Under the pieces are notes generated by a model that saw nothing but the letters and a program-made list of their open reading frames with translations, was not told the origin of the DNA and searched no databases. This document shows positions 17,619-25,687 of a stretch of DNA of 64,000 nt, in pieces (position 1 is the stretch's first letter; each line of letters opens with the position of its first letter). The position numbers and the translations under genes are program-made. This stretch comes from Muricauda sp. MAR_2010_75 (GTDB lineage Bacteria > Bacteroidota > Bacteroidia > Flavobacteriales > Flavobacteriaceae). The stretch covers positions 4,322,501 through 4,386,500 of the forward strand of contig NZ_JQNJ01000001.1 in the NCBI RefSeq assembly GCF_000745185.1, read 5' to 3'.

Positions 17619-19880
17619 TTATCCGACCAAAGGAGGCCTGTCCGTAGCAAATGGTTGTCTATAACGCCTTCTGCCCGTAGCCTTATAGATAGCATTTGAC
17701 AAAGCTCCAAATACTGGAGGGAACGGAGGTTCCCCCATCCCTGTGGGATCTACCTCGTTTTTCACAAAATGGACCTCAATATGTTTTGGTGCCTCGGCAT
17801 GTCGTATCATTTTATAGTTATCAAAATTCTTTTGTTGTGGGCTACCGTCCTTAAAGGTAAGCTCCCCGTACATCGCATTTCCCACACCGTCCACAATGGC
17901 ACCTTCGGCCATGTTCGCAGCGGCATCCGGATTGATCACGATACCACAGTCTATGGCACAGACCACTTTCTCAACTTTGGGTGTATCCCCGTCCATCACC
18001 ACATCGACCACATGGGCAGCATAACTGTTGTGACAGAAATAAGCGGATACGCCTCTATGGGTTCCCGATGGTACTTGGGACCAATTGGACTTTTCCCGTA
18101 CCAACTGCAATACTCCCGCCAGACGTTCGGGATCATACTCATTGTTCTCCCCTACCGGATTGTCCTTGGCGCGCTGTAAAAGCTCCAATCGAAATTCAAT
18201 GGGGTCCTTCCCTGCCAATTCTGCCACCTCGTCCAAAAAGGCCTGTTCCACACCTGCCATGAAATTGGAGCGTGGTGCCCTAAAGGCTCCTATAGTAATG
18301 TTAGAGTTGATTTCCCATTGTTGGGCCAAATAATTATCCACGGCACCTGCCGGGAACCGATTGGCAAAAAGTGGTGTTTCGGGTATACCACCTGCTTTGA
18401 CCTGAAAGGCGACCAGATTGTTATTTTCATCCAAAGCCGCCTTATAGGTAGCCTGATAGGAAGGTCGGTAAATACCACAGGTCATATCATCCTCCCGCGT
18501 ATAGACCAACTTCACCGGAGCCTGCGCCTCTTTGGATATCAGGGCCGCCTCCACGGCATAATGGCCATAGGCACGTCTCCCAAATCCACCACCCATTCGG
18601 GTAAGCTCTATCTCAATATTCTCAACGGGCATACCCAACCTAGCGGCCACGGTCGGAGCGGTCAATACAGGTGCCTGCAATGGGCCGGCCAATTTGGCCA
18701 TATCCTCGGTCACATGGGCAAAAAAGTTCATGGGCTCCATGCAATTGTGCGCCAAAAATGGACAGGTGTACGAGCGCTCCAGCGTTTTTGCCGCTGAGGC
18801 AAATACCCCCTCGGGATATCCATCCTTCCGGGTGGTCGTACCCGATCTGGTGGCCATTTCATTCATCTGGGCATAATGGTCCTCCGTACTTTCAAGTCCA
18901 CTAGGAACCTCCACGTCCACTTGGGTGCCAAAACGGTCCATTTTGTGCATGGAATCTGCTATGGTTTCCCATTGCACGTCCAATTGTTTTTTGGCATTCA
19001 TCACTTCCCAAGTGCTCTTACCTACAATGGCGACCACATCCGTAAAGGCATTGGTATCAAAATAGCCCCTGGTAAAATCCTCTTCCAAGGTCTTTATCTT
19101 AAAAACATTTGTGATGCCCGGCATGGACTCGACCCGCGACCCATCAAAAGATTTTAATTGGAGTCCAAAGGCAGGTGGATGGACCACCATGGCCACAAGG
19201 GCCCCATCAAACTGATAATCCAATCCGAACAAAGGTTTTCCAGTGACAATTTTCTGGTTTTCCACACTTTTTTGGGAAGTCCCGATAATGGTAAAATCCT
19301 TCACTTCCTTCAAGGTAACTTCTTCAGGGATCTCCAACTTTGACGCCTTTGAAGCCATCTCCCCATACCCTGCGGACCTCTCCGATCCTATATGGCTCAG
19401 CACTCCATTTGCAACGGTAATCTCAGATGCCGGAACCTGCCAGGTCTCCGCTGCTGCGGCCACCAACATTTGCTTTGCCGTTGCCCCGGCCATACGCAGG
19501 CCTTCCCAACGACGTCTAATACCCTGACTACCTCCCGTGAACTGCCATCCATATTCCTCTTGATCGAAATTGGCCTGCTCGACCAAAACATTTTTCCAAT
19601 CCACATCCAGTTCATCGGCCACGATCATGGGCATGGAGGTGATCACGCCTTGACCAAACTCTGGGTTCGGAGACATAATGGTCACTACCCCATTATCCCC
19701 TATTTTTAGGAAAGCATTCATCTCAAACCATTCCTTGGGCATTTCCAAGGCCGCCATGGTCTCTACGTCCTTTGGTTTGCAGGCATTCAATAGACTAAAG
19801 CCAAGAACCAGCCCACCACTGGCCAAACTGGTGTTCCTGATAAAAGCCCTTCTCCCTATATGCGTTTTCATTACACTCAT
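17619..19880 (-). CDS. Molybdenum hydroxylase large subunit (isoquinoline 1-oxidoreductase beta type)
   Basis: 753 residues. A Tat signal (RRAFIRN, residues 9-15) is followed by a hydrophobic stretch and GFSLLNAC, so the folded enzyme is exported with its cofactor. The body is the molybdopterin-binding aldehyde oxidase/xanthine dehydrogenase fold in its single-chain IorB layout. GGGFGRRAYGHY is a pterin-binding loop, and the C-terminal GMGEPPFPP carries the conserved catalytic Glu. It lies 19 bases after the 2Fe-2S subunit gene, its obligate partner. Known relatives hydroxylate N-heterocycles or aldehydes and pass electrons to a cytochrome. The substrate is unknown; the AraC gene nearby suggests induction by it. 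Confidence 0.9.
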   Translation of the reverse strand: MSVMKTHIGRRAFIRNTSLASGGLVLGFSLLNACKPKDVETMAALEMPKEWFEMNAFLKIGDNGVVTIMSPNPEFGQGVITSMPMIVADELDVDWKNVLVEQANFDQEEYGWQFTGGSQGIRRRWEGLRMAGATAKQMLVAAAAETWQVPASEITVANGVLSHIGSERSAGYGEMASKASKLEIPEEVTLKEVKDFTIIGTSQKSVENQKIVTGKPLFGLDYQFDGALVAMVVHPPAFGLQLKSFDGSRVESMPGITNVFKIKTLEEDFTRGYFDTNAFTDVVAIVGKSTWEVMNAKKQLDVQWETIADSMHKMDRFGTQVDVEVPSGLESTEDHYAQMNEMATRSGTTTRKDGYPEGVFASAAKTLERSYTCPFLAHNCMEPMNFFAHVTEDMAKLAGPLQAPVLTAPTVAARLGMPVENIEIELTRMGGGFGRRAYGHYAVEAALISKEAQAPVKLVYTREDDMTCGIYRPSYQATYKAALDENNNLVAFQVKAGGIPETPLFANRFPAGAVDNYLAQQWEINSNITIGAFRAPRSNFMAGVEQAFLDEVAELAGKDPIEFRLELLQRAKDNPVGENNEYDPERLAGVLQLVREKSNWSQVPSGTHRGVSAYFCHNSYAAHVVDVVMDGDTPKVEKVVCAIDCGIVINPDAAANMAEGAIVDGVGNAMYGELTFKDGSPQQKNFDNYKMIRHAEAPKHIEVHFVKNEVDPTGMGEPPFPPVFGALSNAIYKATGRRRYRQPFATDRPPLVG

Positions 19881-19899
19881 CTTATTGTCCTTTAATGGT

Positions 19900-20361
19900 C
19901 TATGTGTTACTTTCCGCAGCCAGTTTCACTGCTTTCTTGATCCTTATATAGGTCCCGCAACGACAGATGTTCCCGTTCATGGCCATTTCGATCTCCTCAT
20001 CACTGGGGTTAGGGTTCTTCTGCAATAGTGCCGAAGCCGTCATGATCTGTCCGGCCTGACAATACCCACATTGGGGCACATCCACTTCCAACCATGCCTT
20101 CTGTACAGGATGGTCCCCATTTTCCGATAAACCTTCGATGGTGCTGATTTCAGAATTGCCGACCATGGAAACCGTCAACATGCAAGATCTGGTCGCCGTA
20201 CCATCCAAATGGACCGTACAGGCACCACATTGAGCAATACCACAGCCGTATTTGGTCCCCACCAAGTTCAGATGGTCTCGCAATACCCAGAGCATTGGGG
20301 TGGATGGATCAACGTCCACCTGATGGGTTTCTCCGTTGATGCTAAGTGTGAAATTTGCCAT
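19900..20361 (-). CDS. 2Fe-2S subunit of the molybdenum hydroxylase (IorA type)
   Basis: 153 residues. The N-terminal plant-type ferredoxin cluster is bound by C40, C45, C48 and C60 (CGIAQCGAC). The C-terminal four-helix cluster is bound by C98, C101, C133 and C135 (CGYCQAGQ and CRCG). All eight ligands are present, so both electron-transfer centres should form. There is no signal peptide, as expected for a subunit that rides out with its Tat-bearing partner. First gene of the two-gene unit with the large subunit. Confidence 0.93.
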   Translation of the reverse strand: MANFTLSINGETHQVDVDPSTPMLWVLRDHLNLVGTKYGCGIAQCGACTVHLDGTATRSCMLTVSMVGNSEISTIEGLSENGDHPVQKAWLEVDVPQCGYCQAGQIMTASALLQKNPNPSDEEIEMAMNGNICRCGTYIRIKKAVKLAAESNT

Positions 20362-20481
20362 AATCTTAATTATTTTCTTGAAGTTAAGGAATTTATATTG
20401 GAGTCACATGTCAATACCCATCATCCTTTTAGACAGTTTTGTTAAATCTAATAAGTTATAAGCTATGGGCTCTGACAACCA

Positions 20482-20955
20482 TTATTTATTTAGCTTTTTT
20501 GCTACGCTATCATAATATTCTTGGGTAAGAACTTCGGTCCAAGTTGTTGGTGTCTCGCCTCCATACAGAGCCAGATAAGTAACATCGCTTTCCTTCGTGG
20601 AAGAGTGCCAATGTTCTACGTTTTTTTCACATTTAACAACATCGCCAGCTTTTAATATGACAGGGTCTTTTCCTCTTTCCTGATAATATCCTGCACCGTC
20701 AACATAGATCAGGACTTGTGGTGATGAATGTTTATGCCAATCCAATGTAGAATTAGCCTTGAAAGTTGCTTTTGATATGTTATAGCCCAATTCTGTATCA
20801 TCGTGAATTATGCCATTTAACCAAGCCTCTCCAATATAATGCGTGTTTGGTGCCTTTGTGCCCTCTGTTAAATAAGAGGAAACATCATAATTGGAACTTT
20901 GTGCAAATAATGATAGAGGGGCTAAAATTAATAGGGTGAAAACTGAATTTTTCAT
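20482..20955 (-). CDS. Secreted cupin-domain protein
   Basis: 157 residues. A signal peptide (about 1-18, ending LFAQ) is followed by a cupin barrel (about 60-135). Metal ligands are seen in LDWHKHSSPQ and VEHWHSS. It resembles periplasmic cupins next to oxidoreductases in Bacteroidota. It starts the leftward unit with the molybdenum hydroxylase genes, 120 bases away, and is divergent from the AraC regulator. Role unproven: it may bind or modify the same substrate. Confidence 0.83.
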   Translation of the reverse strand: MKNSVFTLLILAPLSLFAQSSNYDVSSYLTEGTKAPNTHYIGEAWLNGIIHDDTELGYNISKATFKANSTLDWHKHSSPQVLIYVDGAGYYQERGKDPVILKAGDVVKCEKNVEHWHSSTKESDVTYLALYGGETPTTWTEVLTQEYYDSVAKKLNK

Positions 20956-21051
20956 AGTGTATTTCTTTTACGTTCAAACGATTTTCACAAAGCTACAAAG
21001 CCCACAGAATAAATGACTTACCCACACTACGGAATCACCAACCCGAATTAC

Positions 21052-21091
21052 GGATTTGCATTTATTTATATTATTTATTCCGGATGCAAAT
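21052..21091. promoter_or_regulatory. Inverted repeat, likely operator of the AraC regulator
   Basis: ATTTGCAT (21054-21061) and its exact complement ATGCAAAT (21084-21091) are 30 bases apart centre to centre (about three helical turns) in the divergent region between the cupin and AraC genes. Both arms are flanked by CGG on their left (21051 and 21081). It ends 15 bases before the AraC start. Confidence 0.4.
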
Positions 21092-21106
21092 ATTAACTTT
21101 ATCAAA

Positions 21107-22024
21107 ATGAGTAATGGTATGAATGATATTGTGGATTTATTTACGGTAAACGATTATTGCTCTGGACTTAATCTTTCGGCACTGCATCCTTTGGTCAGTG
21201 CCATCAATCTTAATGAGGGCGAATGGTCTGTGGACAAAAAGGCAGGTGCAGTACGGTACCACTTTTATGCCGCATTCCTAAAACAGGGCCAAAATTGCGT
21301 ATTGAGGTATGGTCGACAGAACTATGATTATCAGGACGGCACGCTGGTATTCCTTGGTCCGGGCCAAGTGGTGGATATTTCAAATTTGGATACGAGCATA
21401 AAGCCTTCGGGCCATGCGCTGCTTTTCCATCCGGAATTGATTCGTGGTACCCATCTGGGTAATATCATGGAGCGGTATTCCTTCTTTTCCTATGAGTTAC
21501 ATGAGGCACTTCACCTATCCCTAAAAGAAAGACAAATAGTACTTGATTGCTTCGATAAAATCTCCAATGAGCTTTCACAGAACATCGACAAGCACAGCAA
21601 AACAGTTATAATCTCCAACATTGAATTGTTCCTGAACTATTGTACCCGGTTTTACGACCGACAGTTTATAACCCGTGATTCGGCCAATATTGGTGTCGTT
21701 GAGCAGTTCGAAACTTCTTTGAATGCCTACATACTTTCAGGTAAGGCCAAAAAGGAAGGGGTGCCATCCGTAAGTTATTTTGCGGAAGAACAGCATCTAT
21801 CCCCGAACTATTTTGGTGATTTGGTAAAGAAAGAGACGGGAAAGAGTGCAATGGAATTTATACGATATAAATTAATTGAGATTGCAAAGGACAAAATCTT
21901 TGACCCCCATAAATCCATTAGTGAGATTGCCTATGAATTGGGTTTCAAACATCCCCAACATTTTAGTCGCTTGTTTAAGAAAAAAGTAGGCTACACACCC
22001 AATGAATTCAGGATGTTGAATTGA
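21107..22024 (+). CDS. AraC-family transcription regulator
   Basis: 305 residues from the ATG at 21107. A longer frame from a TTG at 21056 would read through the inverted repeat, so it is rejected. The N-terminal half is a ligand-binding cupin-like domain. The C-terminal 100 residues are the double helix-turn-helix: GKSAMEFIRYKLIEIA, then SISEIAYELGFKHPQHFSR and GYTPNEFR, the diagnostic AraC end. It is transcribed away from the cupin and molybdenum hydroxylase genes and is their likely activator, responding to the hydroxylase substrate. Confidence 0.88.
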   Translation: MSNGMNDIVDLFTVNDYCSGLNLSALHPLVSAINLNEGEWSVDKKAGAVRYHFYAAFLKQGQNCVLRYGRQNYDYQDGTLVFLGPGQVVDISNLDTSIKPSGHALLFHPELIRGTHLGNIMERYSFFSYELHEALHLSLKERQIVLDCFDKISNELSQNIDKHSKTVIISNIELFLNYCTRFYDRQFITRDSANIGVVEQFETSLNAYILSGKAKKEGVPSVSYFAEEQHLSPNYFGDLVKKETGKSAMEFIRYKLIEIAKDKIFDPHKSISEIAYELGFKHPQHFSRLFKKKVGYTPNEFRMLN

Positions 22025-22042
22025 GAAGGGTTAACCTGTAAT

Positions 22043-22076
22043 AAAAAAAAGGCACTATAAAACTAGTGCTTTTTTT
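22043..22076. terminator. Hairpin terminator after the AraC gene
   Basis: Eight As and GGCACT pair with AGTGC and seven Ts (22070-22076) around an 8-base loop, with one bulged G. It has the A-tract/T-tract form of a bidirectional terminator. Confidence 0.65.
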
Positions 22077-22224
22077 CGGGATAACTGGAAGAAAGTAGTT
22101 CTCACAACTCCTAACAATCAATATTTTACACCAATATAAAGACTTGATTAACCGAACTCTAAACTGTAATTAAAACAGTACAATCAGAGGCAAAAATTAG
22201 TGATATTTTGCATACCAAATTTAT
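22077..22224. repeat. Diverged intergenic repeat, copy 2
   Basis: It begins CGGGATAACTGGAAGAAAG and has GATTAACCGAACTCTAAAC at +69 and CAGAGGCAAAAA at about +110, colinear with the copy at 17379 in the same orientation. By eye about two thirds of positions match. Confidence 0.6.
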
Positions 22225-22425
22225 ACAAAAATTCTTTAGCTGGATTATTTTATTGTGTAAAAGGCTTTCATCAAAGCTATTATCACAAAAAATCAAGTTA
22301 ACAATAATATCTCTCTCTTGGCAATGAACTATGAAGTTTTAAATGGTTTTTAATTGTCCAAAATGGTAAATCAGTATAAAGAATTATTAGAGAAATAGTC
22401 TAAGTGTATTGTTTTTCAAATTCGC

Positions 22426-22460
22426 GATAAGAAAGTAGCATCTTCAGAAGCAAAAATATA
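22426..22460. repeat. Short deleted copy 3 of the repeat
   Basis: GATAAGAAAGTAGCATCTTC joins the start of the repeat (AAGAAAGTAGCAT) directly to a block like its end (TTCAGAAGCAAAAATAT versus TTCAGAGGCAAAACTTAT). This is what an internal deletion would leave. Confidence 0.4.
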
Positions 22461-22545
22461 GTTTTAAAAAGTTTTCATTGCTAATTTTTTTGATGTTTGA
22501 AAGAATGTAATAGTAAAAATAATTCAACTTGCAACGTATATATTG

Positions 22546-23586
22546 TCATCGAGCCACCCTTCCAGATGCGTCCCCAGAAAGCAATTTCATAACTTCATCT
22601 ACAGTTACAAGATTGGCATCTCCCTGTATGGTGTGCTTAAGACATGAAGCCGCTACAGCAAATTCCAGTGCTTTTTGATTATCATTTGGCCAAGTTTTAA
22701 GACCATAGATGAGACCTCCCATAAAGCTATCACCACCACCAACACGGTCAACAATATGGGTTATTTGATAGGTAGGGGATTTATACATTGTATTGCCATC
22801 ATACATTACTCCTGCCCATGTATTGTGGGAAGCACTAATGGAGCCTCTAAGGGTAGTAATAACTTTTTTTGCATTTGGGAACTTTTTCATCATTTGCTGA
22901 CATACCGAAAGAAAGGCCTCTGCAGTCACATCATGACCTGACTTATGTACATCCAACCCCTCGGGATGAATCCCAAAATGCTTTTGGGCATCTTCTTCAT
23001 TGCCCAGAATAACATCGCAATGCGAAACCAATTGGGTCATTATCTCTTCCGGTTCCTTTCCATATTTCCAAAGTTTGGCCCTGTAATTTAAGTCTGTTGA
23101 TATGGTAAGTCCCATCTTATCTGCAACTTCAACGGCTTCCAGACAAGCATCGGCCGCTCCTTGTGAGATTGCGGGTGTGATACCCGTCCAATGGAACCAA
23201 TCGGCTCCATCAAACGCTTTCTTCCAATCCACCATTCCCGGTTTAATCTCGGACATAGCGGAATGGGCCCTGTCGTAAACTACCTTACTGCCCCGGCTCA
23301 CCGCTCCGGTTTCCAAAAAATAAATGCCCAATCGGTCTCCCCCAAAAACAATGTGATCCGTTCCCACATTTCGTTTTCGCATTTCCATTAGGGCACATTC
23401 GCCAATATCGTTTTTGGGCAATCGGGTCACAAAATCAACCGGGATTCCATAATTGGCCAAGGATACTGCAACGTTGGATTCTCCTCCACCATAAATGACC
23501 TCAAAACTGGTTGCCTGTGAGAAACGTTTAAATCCTCTCGGGGCCAACCGTAACATAATTTCACCAAAGGTGACTACTTTCTTCAT
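22546..23586 (-). CDS. kdgK: PfkB-family sugar kinase, 2-dehydro-3-deoxygluconokinase
   Basis: 346 residues, full PfkB fold. The N-terminal FGEIMLRLAP and GGGESNVAVSLA are the substrate-binding strands typical of KDG kinase. The C-terminal DRVGGGDSFMGGL holds the anion hole and catalytic Asp. It phosphorylates 2-keto-3-deoxygluconate to KDPG in the cytoplasm. The KDPG aldolase gene two positions upstream supports this assignment. It is the last gene of the minus-strand locus A, and a stable hairpin lies between it and the transporter gene, so its level may be set separately. Confidence 0.88.
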   Translation of the reverse strand: MKKVVTFGEIMLRLAPRGFKRFSQATSFEVIYGGGESNVAVSLANYGIPVDFVTRLPKNDIGECALMEMRKRNVGTDHIVFGGDRLGIYFLETGAVSRGSKVVYDRAHSAMSEIKPGMVDWKKAFDGADWFHWTGITPAISQGAADACLEAVEVADKMGLTISTDLNYRAKLWKYGKEPEEIMTQLVSHCDVILGNEEDAQKHFGIHPEGLDVHKSGHDVTAEAFLSVCQQMMKKFPNAKKVITTLRGSISASHNTWAGVMYDGNTMYKSPTYQITHIVDRVGGGDSFMGGLIYGLKTWPNDNQKALEFAVAASCLKHTIQGDANLVTVDEVMKLLSGDASGRVAR

Positions 23587-23627
23587 TTGTAAAGAGCTTT
23601 TATTTTTTTAATTCACTTTATTTAAAC

Positions 23628-23671
23628 AAAAGGGCACGCTACCTACGCTACTAATTTTTGCGTGCCCTTTT
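23628..23671. terminator. Strong hairpin between transporter and kinase genes
   Basis: AAAAGGGCACGC (23628-23639) pairs perfectly over 12 bases with GCGTGCCCTTTT (23660-23671) around a 20-base loop. On the minus strand the stem ends in TTTTGTTTAAA. It could terminate part of the transcript or protect mRNA ends. Confidence 0.55.
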
Positions 23672-23683
23672 CAAACTAATAAA

Positions 23684-24805
23684 CTATTCAATCTTACTAT
23701 TATCTGCAATCGCACCAAAATCTTCCGTAGGTATCGGCTTTTTATGCCAGTACGAAGCCAAAATGGAGCCGGTAATGTTCATCAGAGGTCCAAAAACGGC
23801 CGGGGCCAGTCCCATGGTGGCAATCTTTCCAAGAGAATTGGCAATTCCTGATGCCAATCCGCCATTTTGCATGCCCACTTCAATGGCGATTGTTCTCGCA
23901 TCCCTTTCCGGCATTTTGACCAAGCGGGCAAATCCATATCCAAGAAAATATCCAAAAAGATTATGGATCAGTACAAGGGCGATCAAAATACCGCCAATGT
24001 CCAACAGGCTATCCCTACCAGCAGCGGTAATCACAACAATTATCAGCCCAATACCAGCCATTGAAACCAAGGGCATTGCTTTATCAAGCCATTGAGTCCT
24101 TTTTCCCAAAAGTCTATTGAACAGCAGCCCCAATCCAATGGGCAGTATAATCATTTTAACAATGCTCCACATCATTGTAAGTACATCAATTTCAACAAAC
24201 TCCCCAGCTAAAAACTTCATCAACAACGGGGTAACAAAGGGAGCAATAAGTGTGGCTATGGATGTAATGGTAATGGACAAGGCCAGATTGGCATTCGCCA
24301 GATATGCCATTACGTTGGAAGCCACTCCGCTTGGGGAACAACCTATGAGTACTATCCCCGCAGCTATCTCAGGAGGCAATCCACTAACATTGGCCAGAAT
24401 AAATCCAACAATGGGCATGATTGCCAATTGTGCAATGACCCCAACTATTACTCCTCTCGGCGTTTTTACCACCGCTGCAAAATCTTTTAGACTCATTGAA
24501 GTCCCCATACCAAACATAATGATCTGAATGAGTGGTATAATAAGGCCTGTAAGTTTAAAGCCTGCTATTTCAATAAAGTAATTGGGATAGAACATGGCCA
24601 ACGAGACACCAACAAAAATCATTGCCGTGAATATGTAACCTTTAAGAACTTTATACCCACTGAAACCGAATGCCAAGGCCGCAAAGAACCCTATGAAGAG
24701 CGGTCCCATTTCTGAAGTTTTGCCCAAAAACAGCATTACAAGGCAAATCAAAAAAAGCAGGGCAGCCAAACCGAATGCTACGGTATATTTGTTTAGTTTT
24801 TTCAT
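23684..24805 (-). CDS. Bile acid:sodium symporter (BASS) family transporter
   Basis: 373 residues with about ten membrane segments. The family's crossover motifs are seen: the Gly/Pro/Ser-rich IGCSPSGVASNVMAYLA in the middle and EVGMQNGGLASGIA near the end. BASS members move organic acids (bile acids, pantoate, pyruvate) with sodium. It lies between KDPG aldolase (23 bases) and KDG kinase, so it probably imports the sugar acid or 2-keto-3-deoxy acid that these enzymes use. This substrate is inferred from context only. Confidence 0.85.
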   Translation of the reverse strand: MKKLNKYTVAFGLAALLFLICLVMLFLGKTSEMGPLFIGFFAALAFGFSGYKVLKGYIFTAMIFVGVSLAMFYPNYFIEIAGFKLTGLIIPLIQIIMFGMGTSMSLKDFAAVVKTPRGVIVGVIAQLAIMPIVGFILANVSGLPPEIAAGIVLIGCSPSGVASNVMAYLANANLALSITITSIATLIAPFVTPLLMKFLAGEFVEIDVLTMMWSIVKMIILPIGLGLLFNRLLGKRTQWLDKAMPLVSMAGIGLIIVVITAAGRDSLLDIGGILIALVLIHNLFGYFLGYGFARLVKMPERDARTIAIEVGMQNGGLASGIANSLGKIATMGLAPAVFGPLMNITGSILASYWHKKPIPTEDFGAIADNSKIE

Positions 24806-24828
24806 ACTATTAAATTCTTTGTGCTCGA

Positions 24829-25494
24829 TTATTTCAATTTTTGAATAAGGTCAAGGGTTTCTTTTACCTTCGCGGCCAAGCTGTCAAAATCGCCAGTGGC
24901 CAAGATTTCTTTGGATATCAATTTAGAACCCATACCAACACATGTTACTCCTGCTTGGAACCAGGATTTAAGATTTTCCTCTGTTGGGGACACTCCACCA
25001 GTGGGCATAATGCTGGTCCATGGACATGGCCCTTTTATGGCCTTAACAAAAGCAGGACCATAGATATCACCTGGGAAAAGTTTTACGATCTCGCAACCCA
25101 ATTCCTCTGCCCTAGCGATTTCTGTCAACGACCCACAGCCTGGCGACCAAAGAACTTTTCTCCGATTGCAAACCAACGCAATATCCTCTCTCAATACAGG
25201 GGTCACCACAAAGTTGGCTCCCAGTTGCATATACAGGGATGCAGCGGCAGCGTCGGTCACTGAGCCAACACCAAGAATCATCCCGGGAAGTTCTTTTAGG
25301 GCATATTGGTTGAGCTGCTCAAAAACATTGTGGGCAAAATCGCCTCTACTGGTAAACTCCAATAAACGTGCTCCTCCATCATAACAGGCCTTGAGAACTT
25401 TTTTTGCCAGTTCCGGGTCCTGATGAAAGAAAAGGGGCACCAATCCAGTTTCGTGCATGGCCGAAGCCACTTCCAATCTTGTATATTTTGCCAT
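24829..25494 (-). CDS. eda: KDPG/KHG aldolase
   Basis: 221 residues, a single TIM barrel of class I aldolase type. The catalytic Glu (E47 in LLEFTSRGDF) and the Schiff-base Lys (K138 in EIVKLFPGD) are present, along with the phosphate loop MPTGGVSP. It splits 2-keto-3-deoxy-6-phosphogluconate into pyruvate and glyceraldehyde 3-phosphate in the cytoplasm. With the transporter and the kinase it forms a three-gene catabolic end of locus A. A hairpin 73 bases upstream separates it from the NlpC/P60-like gene. Confidence 0.92.
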   Translation of the reverse strand: MAKYTRLEVASAMHETGLVPLFFHQDPELAKKVLKACYDGGARLLEFTSRGDFAHNVFEQLNQYALKELPGMILGVGSVTDAAAASLYMQLGANFVVTPVLREDIALVCNRRKVLWSPGCGSLTEIARAEELGCEIVKLFPGDIYGPAFVKAIKGPCPWTSIMPTGGVSPTEENLKSWFQAGVTCVGMGSKLISKEILATGDFDSLAAKVKETLDLIQKLK

Positions 25495-25566
25495 AGTATT
25501 AATTTCAATTTTTATGGATAGTTTAATAACTACCTCACTTTAGTGTCCGTTCGTTTTATGTATGAA

Positions 25567-25597
25567 AAAGGGTGCCCACTTTTTGGATACACCCTTT
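25567..25597. terminator. Hairpin upstream of the aldolase gene
   Basis: AAAGGGTG (25567-25574) pairs with CACCCTTT (25590-25597) around a 15-base loop, in the 193-base gap between the NlpC/P60-like gene and eda. It probably splits the envelope genes from the cytoplasmic genes of the locus. Confidence 0.5.
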
Positions 25598-25687
25598 CAC
25601 TAACTAACAAACTGGACTAACAAACTTGATTATCGCTATTTTTTAAAATGAACTTTTGGTATGAGTGTGGACTCGACTATGACTTTA

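Larger units (their letters stand above)
22025..22545. other. Intergenic region with terminator and repeat copies 2 and 3
   Basis: No gene is seen between the AraC stop and the kinase stop, which converge. It holds a hairpin (22043-22076), the second copy of the repeat and a short, internally deleted third copy. Bases 22225-22425 are AT-rich with nothing else recognised. Confidence 0.55.

Noticed and set aside
18085..19709. Several plus-strand open frames of 60-160 codons within the molybdenum hydroxylase gene
   Set aside because: They are antisense shadows of a clearly coding, family-matching frame and carry no motifs of their own.
21056..21106. Longer AraC reading frame from a TTG at 21056
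   Set aside because: It would translate the inverted repeat, and the extra residues do not fit the family start. The ATG at 21107 is preferred.
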